A DNA stretch of 64,000 nt from Polytrichum commune (taxonomy: Eukaryota > Streptophyta > Polytrichopsida > Polytrichales > Polytrichaceae): NCBI GenBank assembly GCA_950295325.1, contig OX485804.1, positions 67,742,033-67,806,032 of the forward strand, written 5' to 3'. Positions 36,110 to 45,640 of the stretch are shown here, piece by piece (within the stretch, counting starts at the first letter, position 1; each line of letters begins with the position of its first letter). The translations under genes and the position numbers were made by a program. The notes under the pieces are model-generated. The model saw only the letters and a list, made by a program, of their open reading frames with translations. It was not told where the DNA came from and did not search any database.

Positions 36110-36500
36110 ACAAGGCTAAGGAGTTGGCGGCTGGACTGTATTTCTGCTGGGCTAAGGCTAAACAGCTGAGCTGCTGGACTGTATTTCTGCTGGGCTTACG
36201 GCCAAGGAGCTAGCTGTTGGACCTTATTTCTGCTGGGCTTACGGCCAAGGAGCTAGTTGCTGGACCGTATTTCTATTGGGCTTAAGCCAAGGAGCTGGAG
36301 GCTGGACTGTATTTCGGCTGGACTAAGGCTAAGCAGCTGAGCTGCTGGACTGTATTTCTGCTGGGCTTACGGCCAAGGAGCTAGCTGCTGGACCGTATTT
36401 CCGCTGGGCTTAAGCCAAGGAGCTGGCGGCTGGATTGTATTTCGGCTGGGCTTAAGGTTAAGGAGCTGGCTGCTGGACTGTATTTCTGCTGGGCTAAGTT
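36110..36500 (+). repeat. Minisatellite in LTR B2, 43-bp unit, about nine copies
   Basis: GCTGGAC(C/T)GTATTTC recurs at intervals of 42-43 bp from about 36130 to 36475, each followed by TGCTGGGCTTACGGCCAAGG-like sequence. It lies at the same relative place in the LTR as the arrays in copies B1 and B3, but the unit differs in length and sequence. Confidence 0.85.
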
Positions 36501-36734
36501 AGTTCATTAGCTTTAATAAGTTAGGCTACTATGGGGGTTGTAGTTAGGCTAATCCCTTGCGGGATTGCTAGCCCATACTAGGTTATTTCATGCCATCTTG
36601 GTTTTTAGGTAGAGTTGGATTCATTAGGAAAGTAGAAGTGTGTGTGACTTTTAAATGTGTTGGTGGTTACCCATTGAGGCAAGTGTTTTTAAACACTCGT
36701 ATTCTTTGGTTGGAATATATTACGTGCACAATTA

Positions 36735-36908
36735 ATGGAGAATGTGGAGGATCCTAGCAAGGACAAGATAAAGGAAGTAAAAATCAAGAAGTCTAGAGGG
36801 ATCTCTTTAAGGGCATGTGTGGCCAAGGCCACGGGTTGGACCCTTGAGAAATCAAATTCCACTACGAGCAACGATGCTCACAATAATAAAGCAAGTGAGT
36901 TGAGATGA
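36735..36908 (+). CDS. LTR-encoded micro-ORF, 57 aa, copy B2
   Basis: ATG at 36735, TGA at 36906-36908, near the 3' end of the LTR. It starts MENVEDPSKDKIKEVKIKK, then the core RGISLRACVAKA and WTLEKSN shared with copies B1 and B3. This is the copy attached to a gag gene, so if the ORF is expressed it lies in the leader of a retrotransposon transcript. Confidence 0.55.
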   Translation: MENVEDPSKDKIKEVKIKKSRGISLRACVAKATGWTLEKSNSTTSNDAHNNKASELR

Positions 36909-37902
36909 AGTTAGTACCTTGGACATGAGAGCCATATAGCAATTCACGTTATGGTATTAGGAATTGAATGTGATTCTCAAAGCCATCACCCGGACTAGGA
37001 CGCCTAAGGGTGGTGGGTTTGGCCTCACATAAATGGTGCGTCCGCCGGGAGTAAAGCGGGTAGTAGATAGAAGACTTGGAGGCAACTAGGAAGACATGGA
37101 GGCACGAACTTGAGAGAGAGGAAGGAGCACTCGAGGTGCGGTAAGTTTTCTCTTTTGGGTTTTATATTTGACTTTATTAGAGTAGTTGTATTTCAATTAA
37201 TTCCTTGGAATGATTTGCATTGTCAATTATGCAATTTCATTTTTGAGGAAGGAGCGCGGCGAAGGTACGTTCGCCACCTTCTTGGGATTTTGATAAGAAC
37301 ATCAAAAAGAACCTAAGATCGGTAGCTCATTAAATCTTTAGATGGATAATTAATTTAGGAATGCGACTTCGACATTCACCCCGGGGTGAGTCTCCAAGTC
37401 TTGGGCTTGGAATCTATAGGTTAGAATTATTAGTTAGATTTAGTGATTGTGATATCACGTTGAACCACGACCGAGGGGAGTGCTAACTTGCAGGGGGAAG
37501 CGATAGCTTGAGGTATGTCATTTTCTTCCAATTGAAACTTCTAAATAATTAAGGAACGATTTTAGTATTTGTTATTGTCGTTACCCGTTGTAGAGGGTAA
37601 TTCCCTAGCCATCACATTGTGTTGGAAACTTAAGGGTGATGCCTTGATTTTCAATGTAGTGTATGGCAACGGTCACCCCCTCACTATCGATATTGTGGTT
37701 AGTGCCTATTCGAAGAAATGTTCGGAGGTGATGCTCCGACTTGACTAATAATTGGCATAGACATGCCTATCCCCTGTTTGGGATTTTTCACCTAAGTGGC
37801 TTGCAGGTTCTTTTTCCTCACCTCCATAATTTTTATTTACACCAAGAGAAGTGGAAATATTAAGAGGGGAAATATGAGGATTGAGCTTGGGTCAAGAAAT
37901 GA

Positions 37903-38772
37903 TTGATCGGTTCTTATGGAATACAAGGTAAGACACGTTCTCAAAAACCAAGCTTGATAGTAGGATTAGAAAAATCTACGCAAAAGAGGCAATCCTCTAG
38001 AACTAGTGATAGATTAGCACAAGATGATGTTAGAATAGAGAGTTGCTTAAATGTTGAACCTAGAACTAGATCAATTCTAGATACATTAGAATTAGGAGCT
38101 CAACTTGAAGAGGAGATCGCTCCCACAAAGTTAAGTGGAGAAACTTCGTCGGAAAATTATACACCTAGAGAGGAGTTTCCGATAGGAGTTGATAGTGGAT
38201 TGTTAGAGAGTTCACCAATCACGATGGACGGGGGCCGAGAAATGGATCCGCCACCCATACCTCCTATACCGCCGATTGATCCATTGGTTAGGCCGAGAGG
38301 CTTACCCATTGTAGTTCCACAAAACTTACAAGCGTTGGACATACCGTCCCACCTTCCTAAGTTTTATGGAACTAAGGATGAGGATCCTTCAAGGCATATG
38401 GAGAGGTACATGGAGAGGTTGGCTAGCTCCCTCGTGACTAACCCGGGTTATTGGTTAGTCTGGTTTCCCACCACTTTAGAGGACGAGGCCTATGAGTGGT
38501 ATAGGGACCATGCCGAAGGTCATTTTAGGGGTTGGGATCAATTGCAAAGAGAATTCTTAAACGAGTTCCGTCCGGAAGTTGGTCAAAGCACGGCCTTGAG
38601 AGCGTTAGCTTCATTGAAGCAAGGTAGGGAGGAAGAGATCTCCGCATATATTAGAAGATTTGATTTAGTGTGTACGCGGTTCGTGGGCACCATGTTCAAC
38701 GACGACACACTAAAACTGTTTGGTATTAGGCAACACATTACGAAATTGGTGAACATCAAGAATACCAACTAG
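37903..38772 (+). CDS. gag: Ty3/Gypsy-type gag, C-terminally truncated
   Basis: Gag builds the virus-like particle of the retrotransposon. The ORF has a variable, Pro-rich N-terminus (PPPIPPIPPIDP) and then a retrotransposon gag domain: PKFYGTKDEDPSRHMERYME, a Trp-rich block (WFPTTLEDEAYEWYRDH), and FLNEFRPEVGQSTALRALAS with QGREEEISAYIRRF. The domain stops near 38735; the remaining codons come from the antisense of the FCP1-like gene next door. So zinc knuckle, protease and polymerase are missing. No ATG is at the ORF start; the first in-frame ATG is at 38223, so the true start may be spliced or lost. Confidence 0.8.
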   Translation: MIGSYGIQGKTRSQKPSLIVGLEKSTQKRQSSRTSDRLAQDDVRIESCLNVEPRTRSILDTLELGAQLEEEIAPTKLSGETSSENYTPREEFPIGVDSGLLESSPITMDGGREMDPPPIPPIPPIDPLVRPRGLPIVVPQNLQALDIPSHLPKFYGTKDEDPSRHMERYMERLASSLVTNPGYWLVWFPTTLEDEAYEWYRDHAEGHFRGWDQLQREFLNEFRPEVGQSTALRALASLKQGREEEISAYIRRFDLVCTRFVGTMFNDDTLKLFGIRQHITKLVNIKNTN

Positions 38773-40237
38773 GCCTTTGAGACGAGGCCACAAATGCTTT
38801 CTCATGTAATTGTTATCATCTTCAAGTTTTGTCATGTCCTCCACATAGAATGCGGGCGAGATAATGATGTTCGCAACTGGATTGCAGTCCACCATAGCTT
38901 CCATGTGGTCGATGATCATTGTATTCCCCTCATTCCATTCTGGCCAAATCCCCCACACTTTGGACAATGGTTTTTTTCCACTTTGACACCCCAATGTTTT
39001 CACTAGCTTCCTCACATTCCTTTGCTCACCAACAAAACACAGGTTTGTGGCTACCCAAGCCATCAAACTTCCGCATCATCTCAGCCACAACATCTTCCAT
39101 GTTTGATGTACTCTTGATACCCCAAAATGCAACTCTAAAATTCTTAAAGAATTTGTCTATGAATTCAGTAAGCCATGGCCTAAACACAATCCTACGTGTC
39201 AAGGACCGCGTAGTCATACGGAGAGAGGTGTTAGGATTTGGCTCAGACAATAGATTGCAATCTAAAAGCGTGTCATGGACATTAAAAATCAATAATTTAA
39301 TTGGAAAGTGTGTACCAATTCTCTCGATGTCACTGCTCACCTGGTCATTTGGTTGAGCATCTTGACTGGCATTGGCACCTACTATGGTAGGAGAATTGTG
39401 CTTATTTTTCCTCCTTCGTTTAGTAGGAGTAACTCTCTTCCCTGGTGACAAGGGTTGAGCCATGTCAACATTCCCACTTGGATGGATTCTACCATCTCCA
39501 TTCCCAGACCCTCCACTCCCACCCTCCACACTCACTGCTCTTCCACTCCCACCATCACCACTTTCCTCTATCTTACTCCCACTTCCTGCACCCTTTGCAC
39601 AAAAATCCCCCCACCCTTCCCATTCCCAACTTGTTTAGAAGTGGGCTCTCCAACTGCTGCAGCTGCATTGCCCCCACCTCCTAAACTCCCACCTTCCATA
39701 ACGGCACCTCTTGGACTCTCCTTTGCCTTTGTCCCACCTACCTTACTAGCACCTACCTTTCTATCACCCTCTGGACTCCTACCACTCCCCATCACACCCT
39801 TCCCATTCAACTTAGCCACATCAATGGCTTCTTCAGTCCTATTCACCTTAGAGCCTTTCTTGCGGGGGGTGTCACCTGCACTACTTGCCCATGAAGTCAA
39901 CATAGGTTCTGAACTAGGTATATGAGAGTTAGTGTTTTGAGTTGTAGGTGACTTAGGCTCACATACAGACCCTGAGTTACCTATTTTCTCCATCATAATG
40001 GAGAACATTGATGAAAGGTTATTGAGAACCAGGGTGATTTGTTGAAGAGACTGCTGGGCTGTTTGGGAAGTGTGCAAAAATTCGGATAATTGTTGCTTAA
40101 ATTCATTTTGCATACTTTCTAATGCACTAATCCGTGCTGACATCCTTCCAGAAACACCTTGTTGTTTGCACATTAACCATAAAGAATTGTTAGTAAGGCA
40201 TAAAATATTGGATGAACAAATTAAACTTCGAGGAAAT
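38730..40237 (-). pseudogene. FCP1/NIF-like phosphatase domain at the C-terminus of a transposase-like gene
   Basis: Read on the minus strand from an acceptor TTTTGTAG at 40238. First a Gln/Ser-rich helical stretch (ALESMQNEFKQQLSEFLHTS), a Gly/Ser-rich linker, then a basic patch (PTKRRRKNK). The FCP1-like domain follows at about 39300-38730: LLIFNVHDTLLDCN, FRPWLTEFIDKFFKNFRVAFW, then NTMIIDHMEA and a C-terminal helix (MRKHLWPRLKGL). FCP1 enzymes need D-x-D-x-T in the first motif; here it reads N-x-H-x-T, so both catalytic Asp are lost. Frameshifts occur near 39560 (at a C run) and near 39040. The gene ends where it meets gag. Confidence 0.6.
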
Positions 40238-40274
40238 CTACAAAACCCCGCCACAACCAACTTCATACAAATAC

Positions 40275-40787
40275 ATATGACTCACGGGTAGATCACTTAG
40301 TGCATTTTAGAAACGGCGTGCGGCATAATATAGAAAGGATTAAAATCATTTGAAATAAAAATTATAAAGGAATTCCAAATAATGAAGGGGCCATTAAATG
40401 TAGACAATCCCATTATAAGTAAGTTAGATGAACATAAAACATGGGCCATTATTTTTTTGTAAAATTAATATAGGGGCTGAAGATAGGATCCTAGAAGGTA
40501 TGTTTAGGATGGTATGTAAATGGGTTTAGGACTCACGGGGATGGATGATAATTGGGATTTCCATCTGTCCAAAATTACTTAAAAGGAATAAAGAGTACAA
40601 AAAATTGCAGTGACTTGGACAATATAAGTAATGGAAGGGTGCAAACAAATGGGCCATTTTTGAAATTTAAGTAATTATAGGGAGGCTTTAATTCAACCCT
40701 TGAAGGTAAATAGTCCCAAAACAAAAAAAAACCCAGCCGCACGTGGTGCACAAAAATGCCTTAGAGTGATCTACCCGTGATATGACT
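40275..40787. mobile_element. MITE with 8-bp target duplication (hAT-like)
   Basis: The element is 40283-40779 (497 bp). Its ends are inverted repeats of about 42 bp with mismatches, starting CACGGGTAGATCACT and ending GTGCGGC. It is flanked by a perfect 8-bp duplication ATATGACT at 40275-40282 and 40780-40787. The length of the duplication points to hAT or a similar superfamily. It lies in the proposed intron (acceptor 40238, donor 40928) of the minus-strand transposase-like gene. Confidence 0.88.
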
Positions 40788-40928
40788 GCAACATAAACCC
40801 AACAAGTAATTCAATGCAATATGATTGTAAAATTACTACATAAACCCATTAAGTAACCCAACTTAAACCTTCCAAGTAATTCAATGCAATATGACTGTAA
40901 AATTACTACATAAAGCCTCAAAACTTAC

Positions 40929-41935
40929 GGATGTACAAGCTCCAGTCTGCTCAGACTCTTGGAAATCCTCTGCGATTTCAGTAATCCTTGGACTCCTTTG
41001 CCTTCTTTTCCGTTGTCAAAGCAATGCACCTTAGTTGATTATTGCAAATCTAGTATAATAAACATGTAGGGCACATACAAGCTATGGAGTTTTTTTAATA
41101 CTTACCAATTGAGCTTCTTTTCCAGCCTTTCCAGCCCTCCCAACATTCGATTGGTTCTTCACTTGTTTCCTTGCTTTTGCCATCATCTGTGCCTTTTGCT
41201 TTGTCTCAGGTTTCGACGAATATTCACATAACCGTGCCCATTGATCATGTTCAATGAAAACATGGCATTGTTTTTTCCGTGACATGAACCAACCTTTCAT
41301 TTTAGACCTCTCTGTTTTCATTTGTCTTTTCACTGCATTTTTGAAGCCCAGGTCTGATAGATTATGTTCCAAGTACTCAAATTCATTGTCTATGGCGGAC
41401 CTCAACTTCTCTATAGAGCTAGGATGCTGCAACTTCCACTTTAATATGCTTACATCCAATATCCTAGGAACCAAGTTGCGGAGCACCTCATCAAAGGCAT
41501 TTTTACCTTCACAACCACCATCTATGCCACCACCGACTTTCATCTCAATGTGTGAGGTTTTTGCCCTCCAGAACGCCTCAAATCCACATTTGTTTCTACC
41601 TCTTTCCTAGCAGCTCTCTTTGTCGCTTTTGCTTCACTCTTTGGCCTTACCTTAGTGAGGTTTTGAGTTACTTGTTCCGTAGGTGCTGGCGGAGGAATCC
41701 ACTGGCCAGGGAATGGTTGGCCCATAATCCATGGCATTCCTTGTCCCATCATCCAAGGGCCTTGTTGCCCCATCAATCTTGGAGGTGGTTGCATGGCTTG
41801 CCCCATTGTTCCAGGTGGTTGCTGCAGTTGCTGCCCCATCACTCCAGGTTGCATCCACGGAGGTTGCATCCATTGCCATTGAGGTTGTGGTAATGTTGTA
41901 GTGGGGTTGTTCACTTGGTGTGCTGCAACCTGACC
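40929..41935 (-). pseudogene. Transposase_24 (Ptta/En/Spm)-like exons
   Basis: Minus strand. 41935-41560 encodes a Met/Gln/Pro/Trp-rich stretch (repeated MGQ, PPWMQP). In another frame 41545-41106 encodes SIEKLRSAIDNEFEYLEHNL, KMKGWFMSRKKQCHVFIEHD, QWARLCEYSSKPETKQKAQM and NVGRAGKAG. This is the pattern of the plant transposase family linked to CACTA (En/Spm) elements: a Lys/Arg-rich block, then W-x-x-L-C-x-Y, then Lys-rich. The exon ends at a donor CAATTG|GTAAGT (41106). A further short exon ends at 40929 (ACATCC|GTAAGT) with RSPRITEIAEDFQESEQTG. One frameshift near 41550 separates the two large blocks. Confidence 0.6.
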
Positions 41936-42368
41936 CTCATTGTGGGAGTCCAAATTCGACGGAAATACGGAAATACGGAAATACGGATTCAATTTCCGTA
42001 TTTTACCTTGCTTATCTGAGGATAATAGGGTCTATTAGGACAAAATTAATGGTACTAGGAAATAGAGTAGTCTAACCCCGCCTTGTGCGGTAAAACGACT
42101 CTAAATAAGTACTATGACCGGTCCGTCAAATAGGATGGGCGGACCATGCAATCATGGTCCAAACCCTTGGTCCGGACCAAGTGACGGACGCGCCAAGATT
42201 ACCCAACGGCCCGGAAGTGGCGGTTACAACGGGCCTTATGGCGGTTGGGGGAAAAGAGAGCCGTTGGCGAAAATGTTAGTAAAACCGTTGGTGGGAACCG
42301 CCGGAAAACGGTTGGTAACCGTTTTCCGTTAAACCGAACGGTAACAGGGGAAGGAAGAGGGAGGAAGG

Positions 42369-42376
42369 ATATTTAA
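42369..42376 (+). promoter_or_regulatory. TATA-like box of element A1
   Basis: ATATTTAA followed by a CT-rich stretch (CCCTTCCTTCTCCCTCACAC), about 240 bp before the ATG of the 690-aa ORF. The minus-strand copy has a comparable ACTTAAGGG with CT-rich sequence near 5185. Confidence 0.5.
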
Positions 42377-42607
42377 GGGTCCCTTCCTTCTCCCTCACAC
42401 TCTTTTCTGGAAAAAGGCAACCTGTTGAGAGAACGAGTGGTGAGGTGTTCCTTCTTTCGAGCCGCCAGCAGTTGGATTGCTGGGACTCAGCACTTTTCAG
42501 TCACCGGCAGTGGGCTTGCCGGGACTTTGTGGCACTTAGACGGAAGAGAAGGACTCCGGAAGAGAGAGGGAGAGGTTGCAAGCCAGAAAGGGTGAGAGGA
42601 GAGGAAA

Positions 42608-44680
42608 ATGCCGGAAGCACGGGAAGAGGATCAGCAGGAACCCATCCCGATTCCGCTGAAAGCCCTCACCCCTGCAATTCCGAGGGAGGATAGAGAGCTG
42701 CAGGAGCTCGCGGAGGATCTCAGGGTCATGGGTTGTGCGGGATTGCTCTCCAAACCCTGGAATCTCAGAGCGGAAGATACCCTCTGCGAGTTTAAATTCG
42801 AGAGGGGAAATCAGTGGCTAGGCGCAAAGAGGAGGGATCCGGAACATTGGACTCCGGATACGTGGAACAGGGTCTACGGGTTTCCCAGGGGAATCACGGA
42901 GGGGTGGGCCGGCCGCCGCGACGGCCTGTTCGCCGGGAAATTCAGAGGGGACGCGGATCCAAAGGACGGGTTTCACCCAGGGAACTGCCGGAATATTAGG
43001 GAGCGGAGAGTGCTAGAGTTTCTCCTGCCCATTCTCAATCCGGACAAGCCGAAGCGGATTAGCCTCACCATGGCTAACACGCTGTTTGGTGCAATGTCCG
43101 GAGTCCGGCCGGTGAATTGGGGCCTGATCATCCAGGAGATAGTCGGACGGGCCCTCCCCCATATTGGCCGGAAACCCTCCTTCCTCTCCCCCTTCATTTT
43201 GCACCTCTACCAGCATTTCGACTGCATCACGACAGAGGAGGAGGACCTGCTCACAATAGCGGCGGATGAGGTCACCTACAAGCTGCTCCCGGAAGCCGGA
43301 GACGTCGAGACGGAGACCTCCAGCGACCCTATTCTTCCGGAAGCACCTCCCTCGTCACCCGGAAGCCCGCCACCAACCGTCTCGAGGCCACTCTCTCCCC
43401 CTCCCCCGCACCAACATCCGGAAGCCGGACCCAGCCGGGAGACCCCATGGCGAAATGTGGACCTATCCGCTTGGGACTTCCCGGAGAATCCATTCAAGCG
43501 GTTCCAGGAGGGGATGGAGGACCTCAAGACCCAGTACTACCGACTGGAGCACATCGTCAAGGGGGCGAACCATGCTCTGGACGACTGCGGACCCGGAAAC
43601 ATTCTCCGGAAATTGGCAAAGAGGGCGGACCGGAAGGAGCTGGAGCAGGCCAAGACGGAGAACGCCCACCTCACCGCACAGGTAGCGGCTATGACCCAGG
43701 AGCTGAGTCAGAAGAGTGAGGAGATCCGGAAGTATCATGCGGAGCAGGCAGTGCTCTTCAGCCGGATCCGGGAGCTGGTGGGTCATCCGGCGGAGATCGT
43801 GAACAAGGCACATCTCTACGACCGGATGATGGAGTCAGGAGAACCGGCTTCCGCCAGGCAGACCCTCCCCATCCTCGTGAAGTATTCACGGACGATGAAG
43901 GATCTCCTGGCGGAAATCCAGAGGGTGGTCCCGCCAAGCGGAACACTGCGGAGAGTGCTCTATCCGGGTCCGCCAGGGTCACCAACCGGGACCCTCTACG
44001 AGGTGGTTGGTGAAGTAGCCCTGGTTCAGAATCCGCCGGCCTCTGCAGGACCCAGCCAGCAAGGAGGCGGCTCTCGGCCTGGTCATTCCGGAGGGGCTCC
44101 GGAAAGGGTCCATTCTCCCCAGGTGAGGCGGAAGAGCACCGGGTCGGTCCGATCCGGAAGGGGCCAGTCCCCTGTTCCGCGGAACTCGGATAGGTCCCGG
44201 ACTCCGGATAGGGCTCGGACGCCGATCCGGCACCAGACTTCCGATCGGGAGGCCACTCCGAGTAGGGGCAAGGCTCCTATGACCCACGCCTCGCCATCGT
44301 CTCCACGGGACTGCCAAGTGGTGAGTCCATTTCCTCCGCCACACTCGAGAGCGGCCTCCAACAGGGATCCGCGGACGGCTTCACTCTCGGGTGGACGGAA
44401 TCCGGAGCAGGGCACCGGAAGCGATCCTTCTCCAATCCGAAGCATCCGGATGGGGACAGCTTCCGGAACCCCAGGGACAGTCTCCGGGACACCAGGGACC
44501 GCTACCCCACGGACCGAGAGGGCAGCGGATTCGGAGGACAAGGTTGCTCCGTCTCCGAACATGAGGAGGATGCTCACGCGGCTGCAGAAGGCGTCGCCGG
44601 CCGGGGGCTCATCCGCCGTCAGCGGATTAGGGAGTCACTCCAAGGAGGGATCGGCTCCGAAGAAGCACCGGTCTTCTTAA
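42608..44680 (+). CDS. Family A element protein, 690 aa, intact
   Basis: ATG at 42608, stop at 44678. Residues 1-235 are globular with blocks KPWNLRAEDTLCEFKFERGN, GFPRGITEGWAGRRDGLFAG and TMANTLFGAMSGVRPVNWG. The last, followed by HIGRKPSFLSPFILHLYQHF, resembles the 'putative plant transposon protein' type of domain. Residues about 240-280 are Pro-rich, 306-390 a likely coiled coil, 500-565 basic with repeated R-T-P-D-R, and the end (KKHRSS) looks like a nuclear signal. The overall shape (globular, coiled coil, basic tail) would fit a nucleic-acid-binding, gag-like structural protein, but this is inference. The diverged copy at 2906-5007 aligns along the whole length. No catalytic motifs, zinc knuckle, protease or polymerase are seen. 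Confidence 0.8.
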   Translation: MPEAREEDQQEPIPIPLKALTPAIPREDRELQELAEDLRVMGCAGLLSKPWNLRAEDTLCEFKFERGNQWLGAKRRDPEHWTPDTWNRVYGFPRGITEGWAGRRDGLFAGKFRGDADPKDGFHPGNCRNIRERRVLEFLLPILNPDKPKRISLTMANTLFGAMSGVRPVNWGLIIQEIVGRALPHIGRKPSFLSPFILHLYQHFDCITTEEEDLLTIAADEVTYKLLPEAGDVETETSSDPILPEAPPSSPGSPPPTVSRPLSPPPPHQHPEAGPSRETPWRNVDLSAWDFPENPFKRFQEGMEDLKTQYYRLEHIVKGANHALDDCGPGNILRKLAKRADRKELEQAKTENAHLTAQVAAMTQELSQKSEEIRKYHAEQAVLFSRIRELVGHPAEIVNKAHLYDRMMESGEPASARQTLPILVKYSRTMKDLLAEIQRVVPPSGTLRRVLYPGPPGSPTGTLYEVVGEVALVQNPPASAGPSQQGGGSRPGHSGGAPERVHSPQVRRKSTGSVRSGRGQSPVPRNSDRSRTPDRARTPIRHQTSDREATPSRGKAPMTHASPSSPRDCQVVSPFPPPHSRAASNRDPRTASLSGGRNPEQGTGSDPSPIRSIRMGTASGTPGTVSGTPGTATPRTERAADSEDKVAPSPNMRRMLTRLQKASPAGGSSAVSGLGSHSKEGSAPKKHRSS

Positions 44681-44753
44681 TTAGGGGAGTGGCTAGGTTG
44701 ATTAGGCAGAAGGGAGGTAGGCAGGTAGGACTTAGGAGTTTTTGAAGACGATT

Positions 44754-44970
44754 AATAAAATTTTCCTTTGGTAGTGTCAGCGGAAAACCCGGATCTGGAT
44801 CCGAGAAATCCGGGAGACCGGGGGTAGTTAGGGTTTTCTTGAGCGGCGGCCGCTTGGGCCGCCGCCCTCAGTTTAGGGATTTTTGAGCCTCTACTTAAGG
44901 CTGAATAAGGAGCTTGGGGGGGGGGTTCCTTCTCCATTGTTGTATTGTGGTTACTCCTACCCCGAATAAA
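44754..44970 (+). terminator. Poly(A) signals of element A1
   Basis: AATAAA at 44754-44759 and again at 44965-44970, after the stop of the 690-aa ORF. The second has a counterpart in copy A2 (complement of 2610-2615) in the same context: TACTTAAGGCTGAATAAGGAG lies before it in both. Conservation supports use. Confidence 0.6.
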
Positions 44971-45069
44971 TGTCTTTGCTTCTCACCCCTTGACTTCTCT
45001 TGATTGATGTGTGTGTGAATGACCCGGAGATCGTTAGTGGAAGAGAAAGGGAGGGCATGAATGATAGGA

Positions 45070-45640
45070 GTTCCGGATAGGACATGAGAGAGGAGACCCG
45101 GATCAGATCCGGTTACCGCCTTGTAGATCCTCTCTGAGTGTAGTGGGAGGGAAACCTCACTAATCCGGTAGGTTGGGTAACGTCTAGGTGGGATAGCCGC
45201 TGGGAAGATTGGGTGAGATCCGGAAGGAATCCGGACTTACGCCAATCTGATCTTCTGAAGAGGTCCCACCGTCCTTAGAGGGACCTGCCCGGATTAGTGG
45301 TACGGATCGCCTAGTTATCTCAGATTGAGTAGAATCCAAGGTAAAGGTAGCCGGACAGATCCGTCGGACGGAGAAGGAGAGGTCCGGATCAGTAAGGATT
45401 CCGATAGGAGGCCACCTCCGGAGTGCAGTAGGAAGAGATCCTCATTGTTCCGAATGCCTGGGTAACGTCCATGTGAGATAGCCGTCGTTAGGACTGGGCA
45501 AGATCCGGAAGGTGCCGGACTTACGCCATCCGACCTTCTGAAGAGGTCTCACAGTCTTTGGACGGGGTAATCCGGAAAGTGGTACGGGTCACCTACTCAT
45601 CCCGTCGAGTTAGATCTCCGGTTGGAATCCGGACTCCTCT
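45070..45640 (+). repeat. Two tandem units of about 285 bp in element A1
   Basis: Units at about 45070-45350 and 45351-45640 share GTAACGTC.A.GTG.GATAGCCG, AAGATCCGGAAGG, CGGACTTACGCCA and CTTCTGAAGAGGTC.CAC in order, at moderate identity. The same two-unit arrangement occurs, inverted, at 62286-62785. Confidence 0.75.

Larger units (their letters stand above)
35396..37029 (+). mobile_element. 5' LTR of family B element (copy B2)
   Basis: 1634 bp from TGTGAGCCCAAAATCG to TTTGGCCTCACA, matching the two solo LTRs in this window. It is followed after TAAA by TGGTGCGTCCGCCGGG at 37033, in the position of a tRNA primer-binding site, and then by a leader and gag. The core promoter is probably the CT-rich stretch with GCTACTTAAGG near 35790. 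No 3' LTR is present; the element is broken at about 38730. Confidence 0.88.

Noticed and set aside
38794-41893. Several plus-strand ORFs up to 156 codons
   Set aside because: They are the antisense of the transposase/FCP1-like gene (Pro/Ser/His-rich shadows of Gly/Gln-rich coding).
43266-44577. Overlapping ORFs in other frames within 42608-44680
   Set aside because: Shadows of the 690-aa ORF, which aligns with a second copy in its own frame only.
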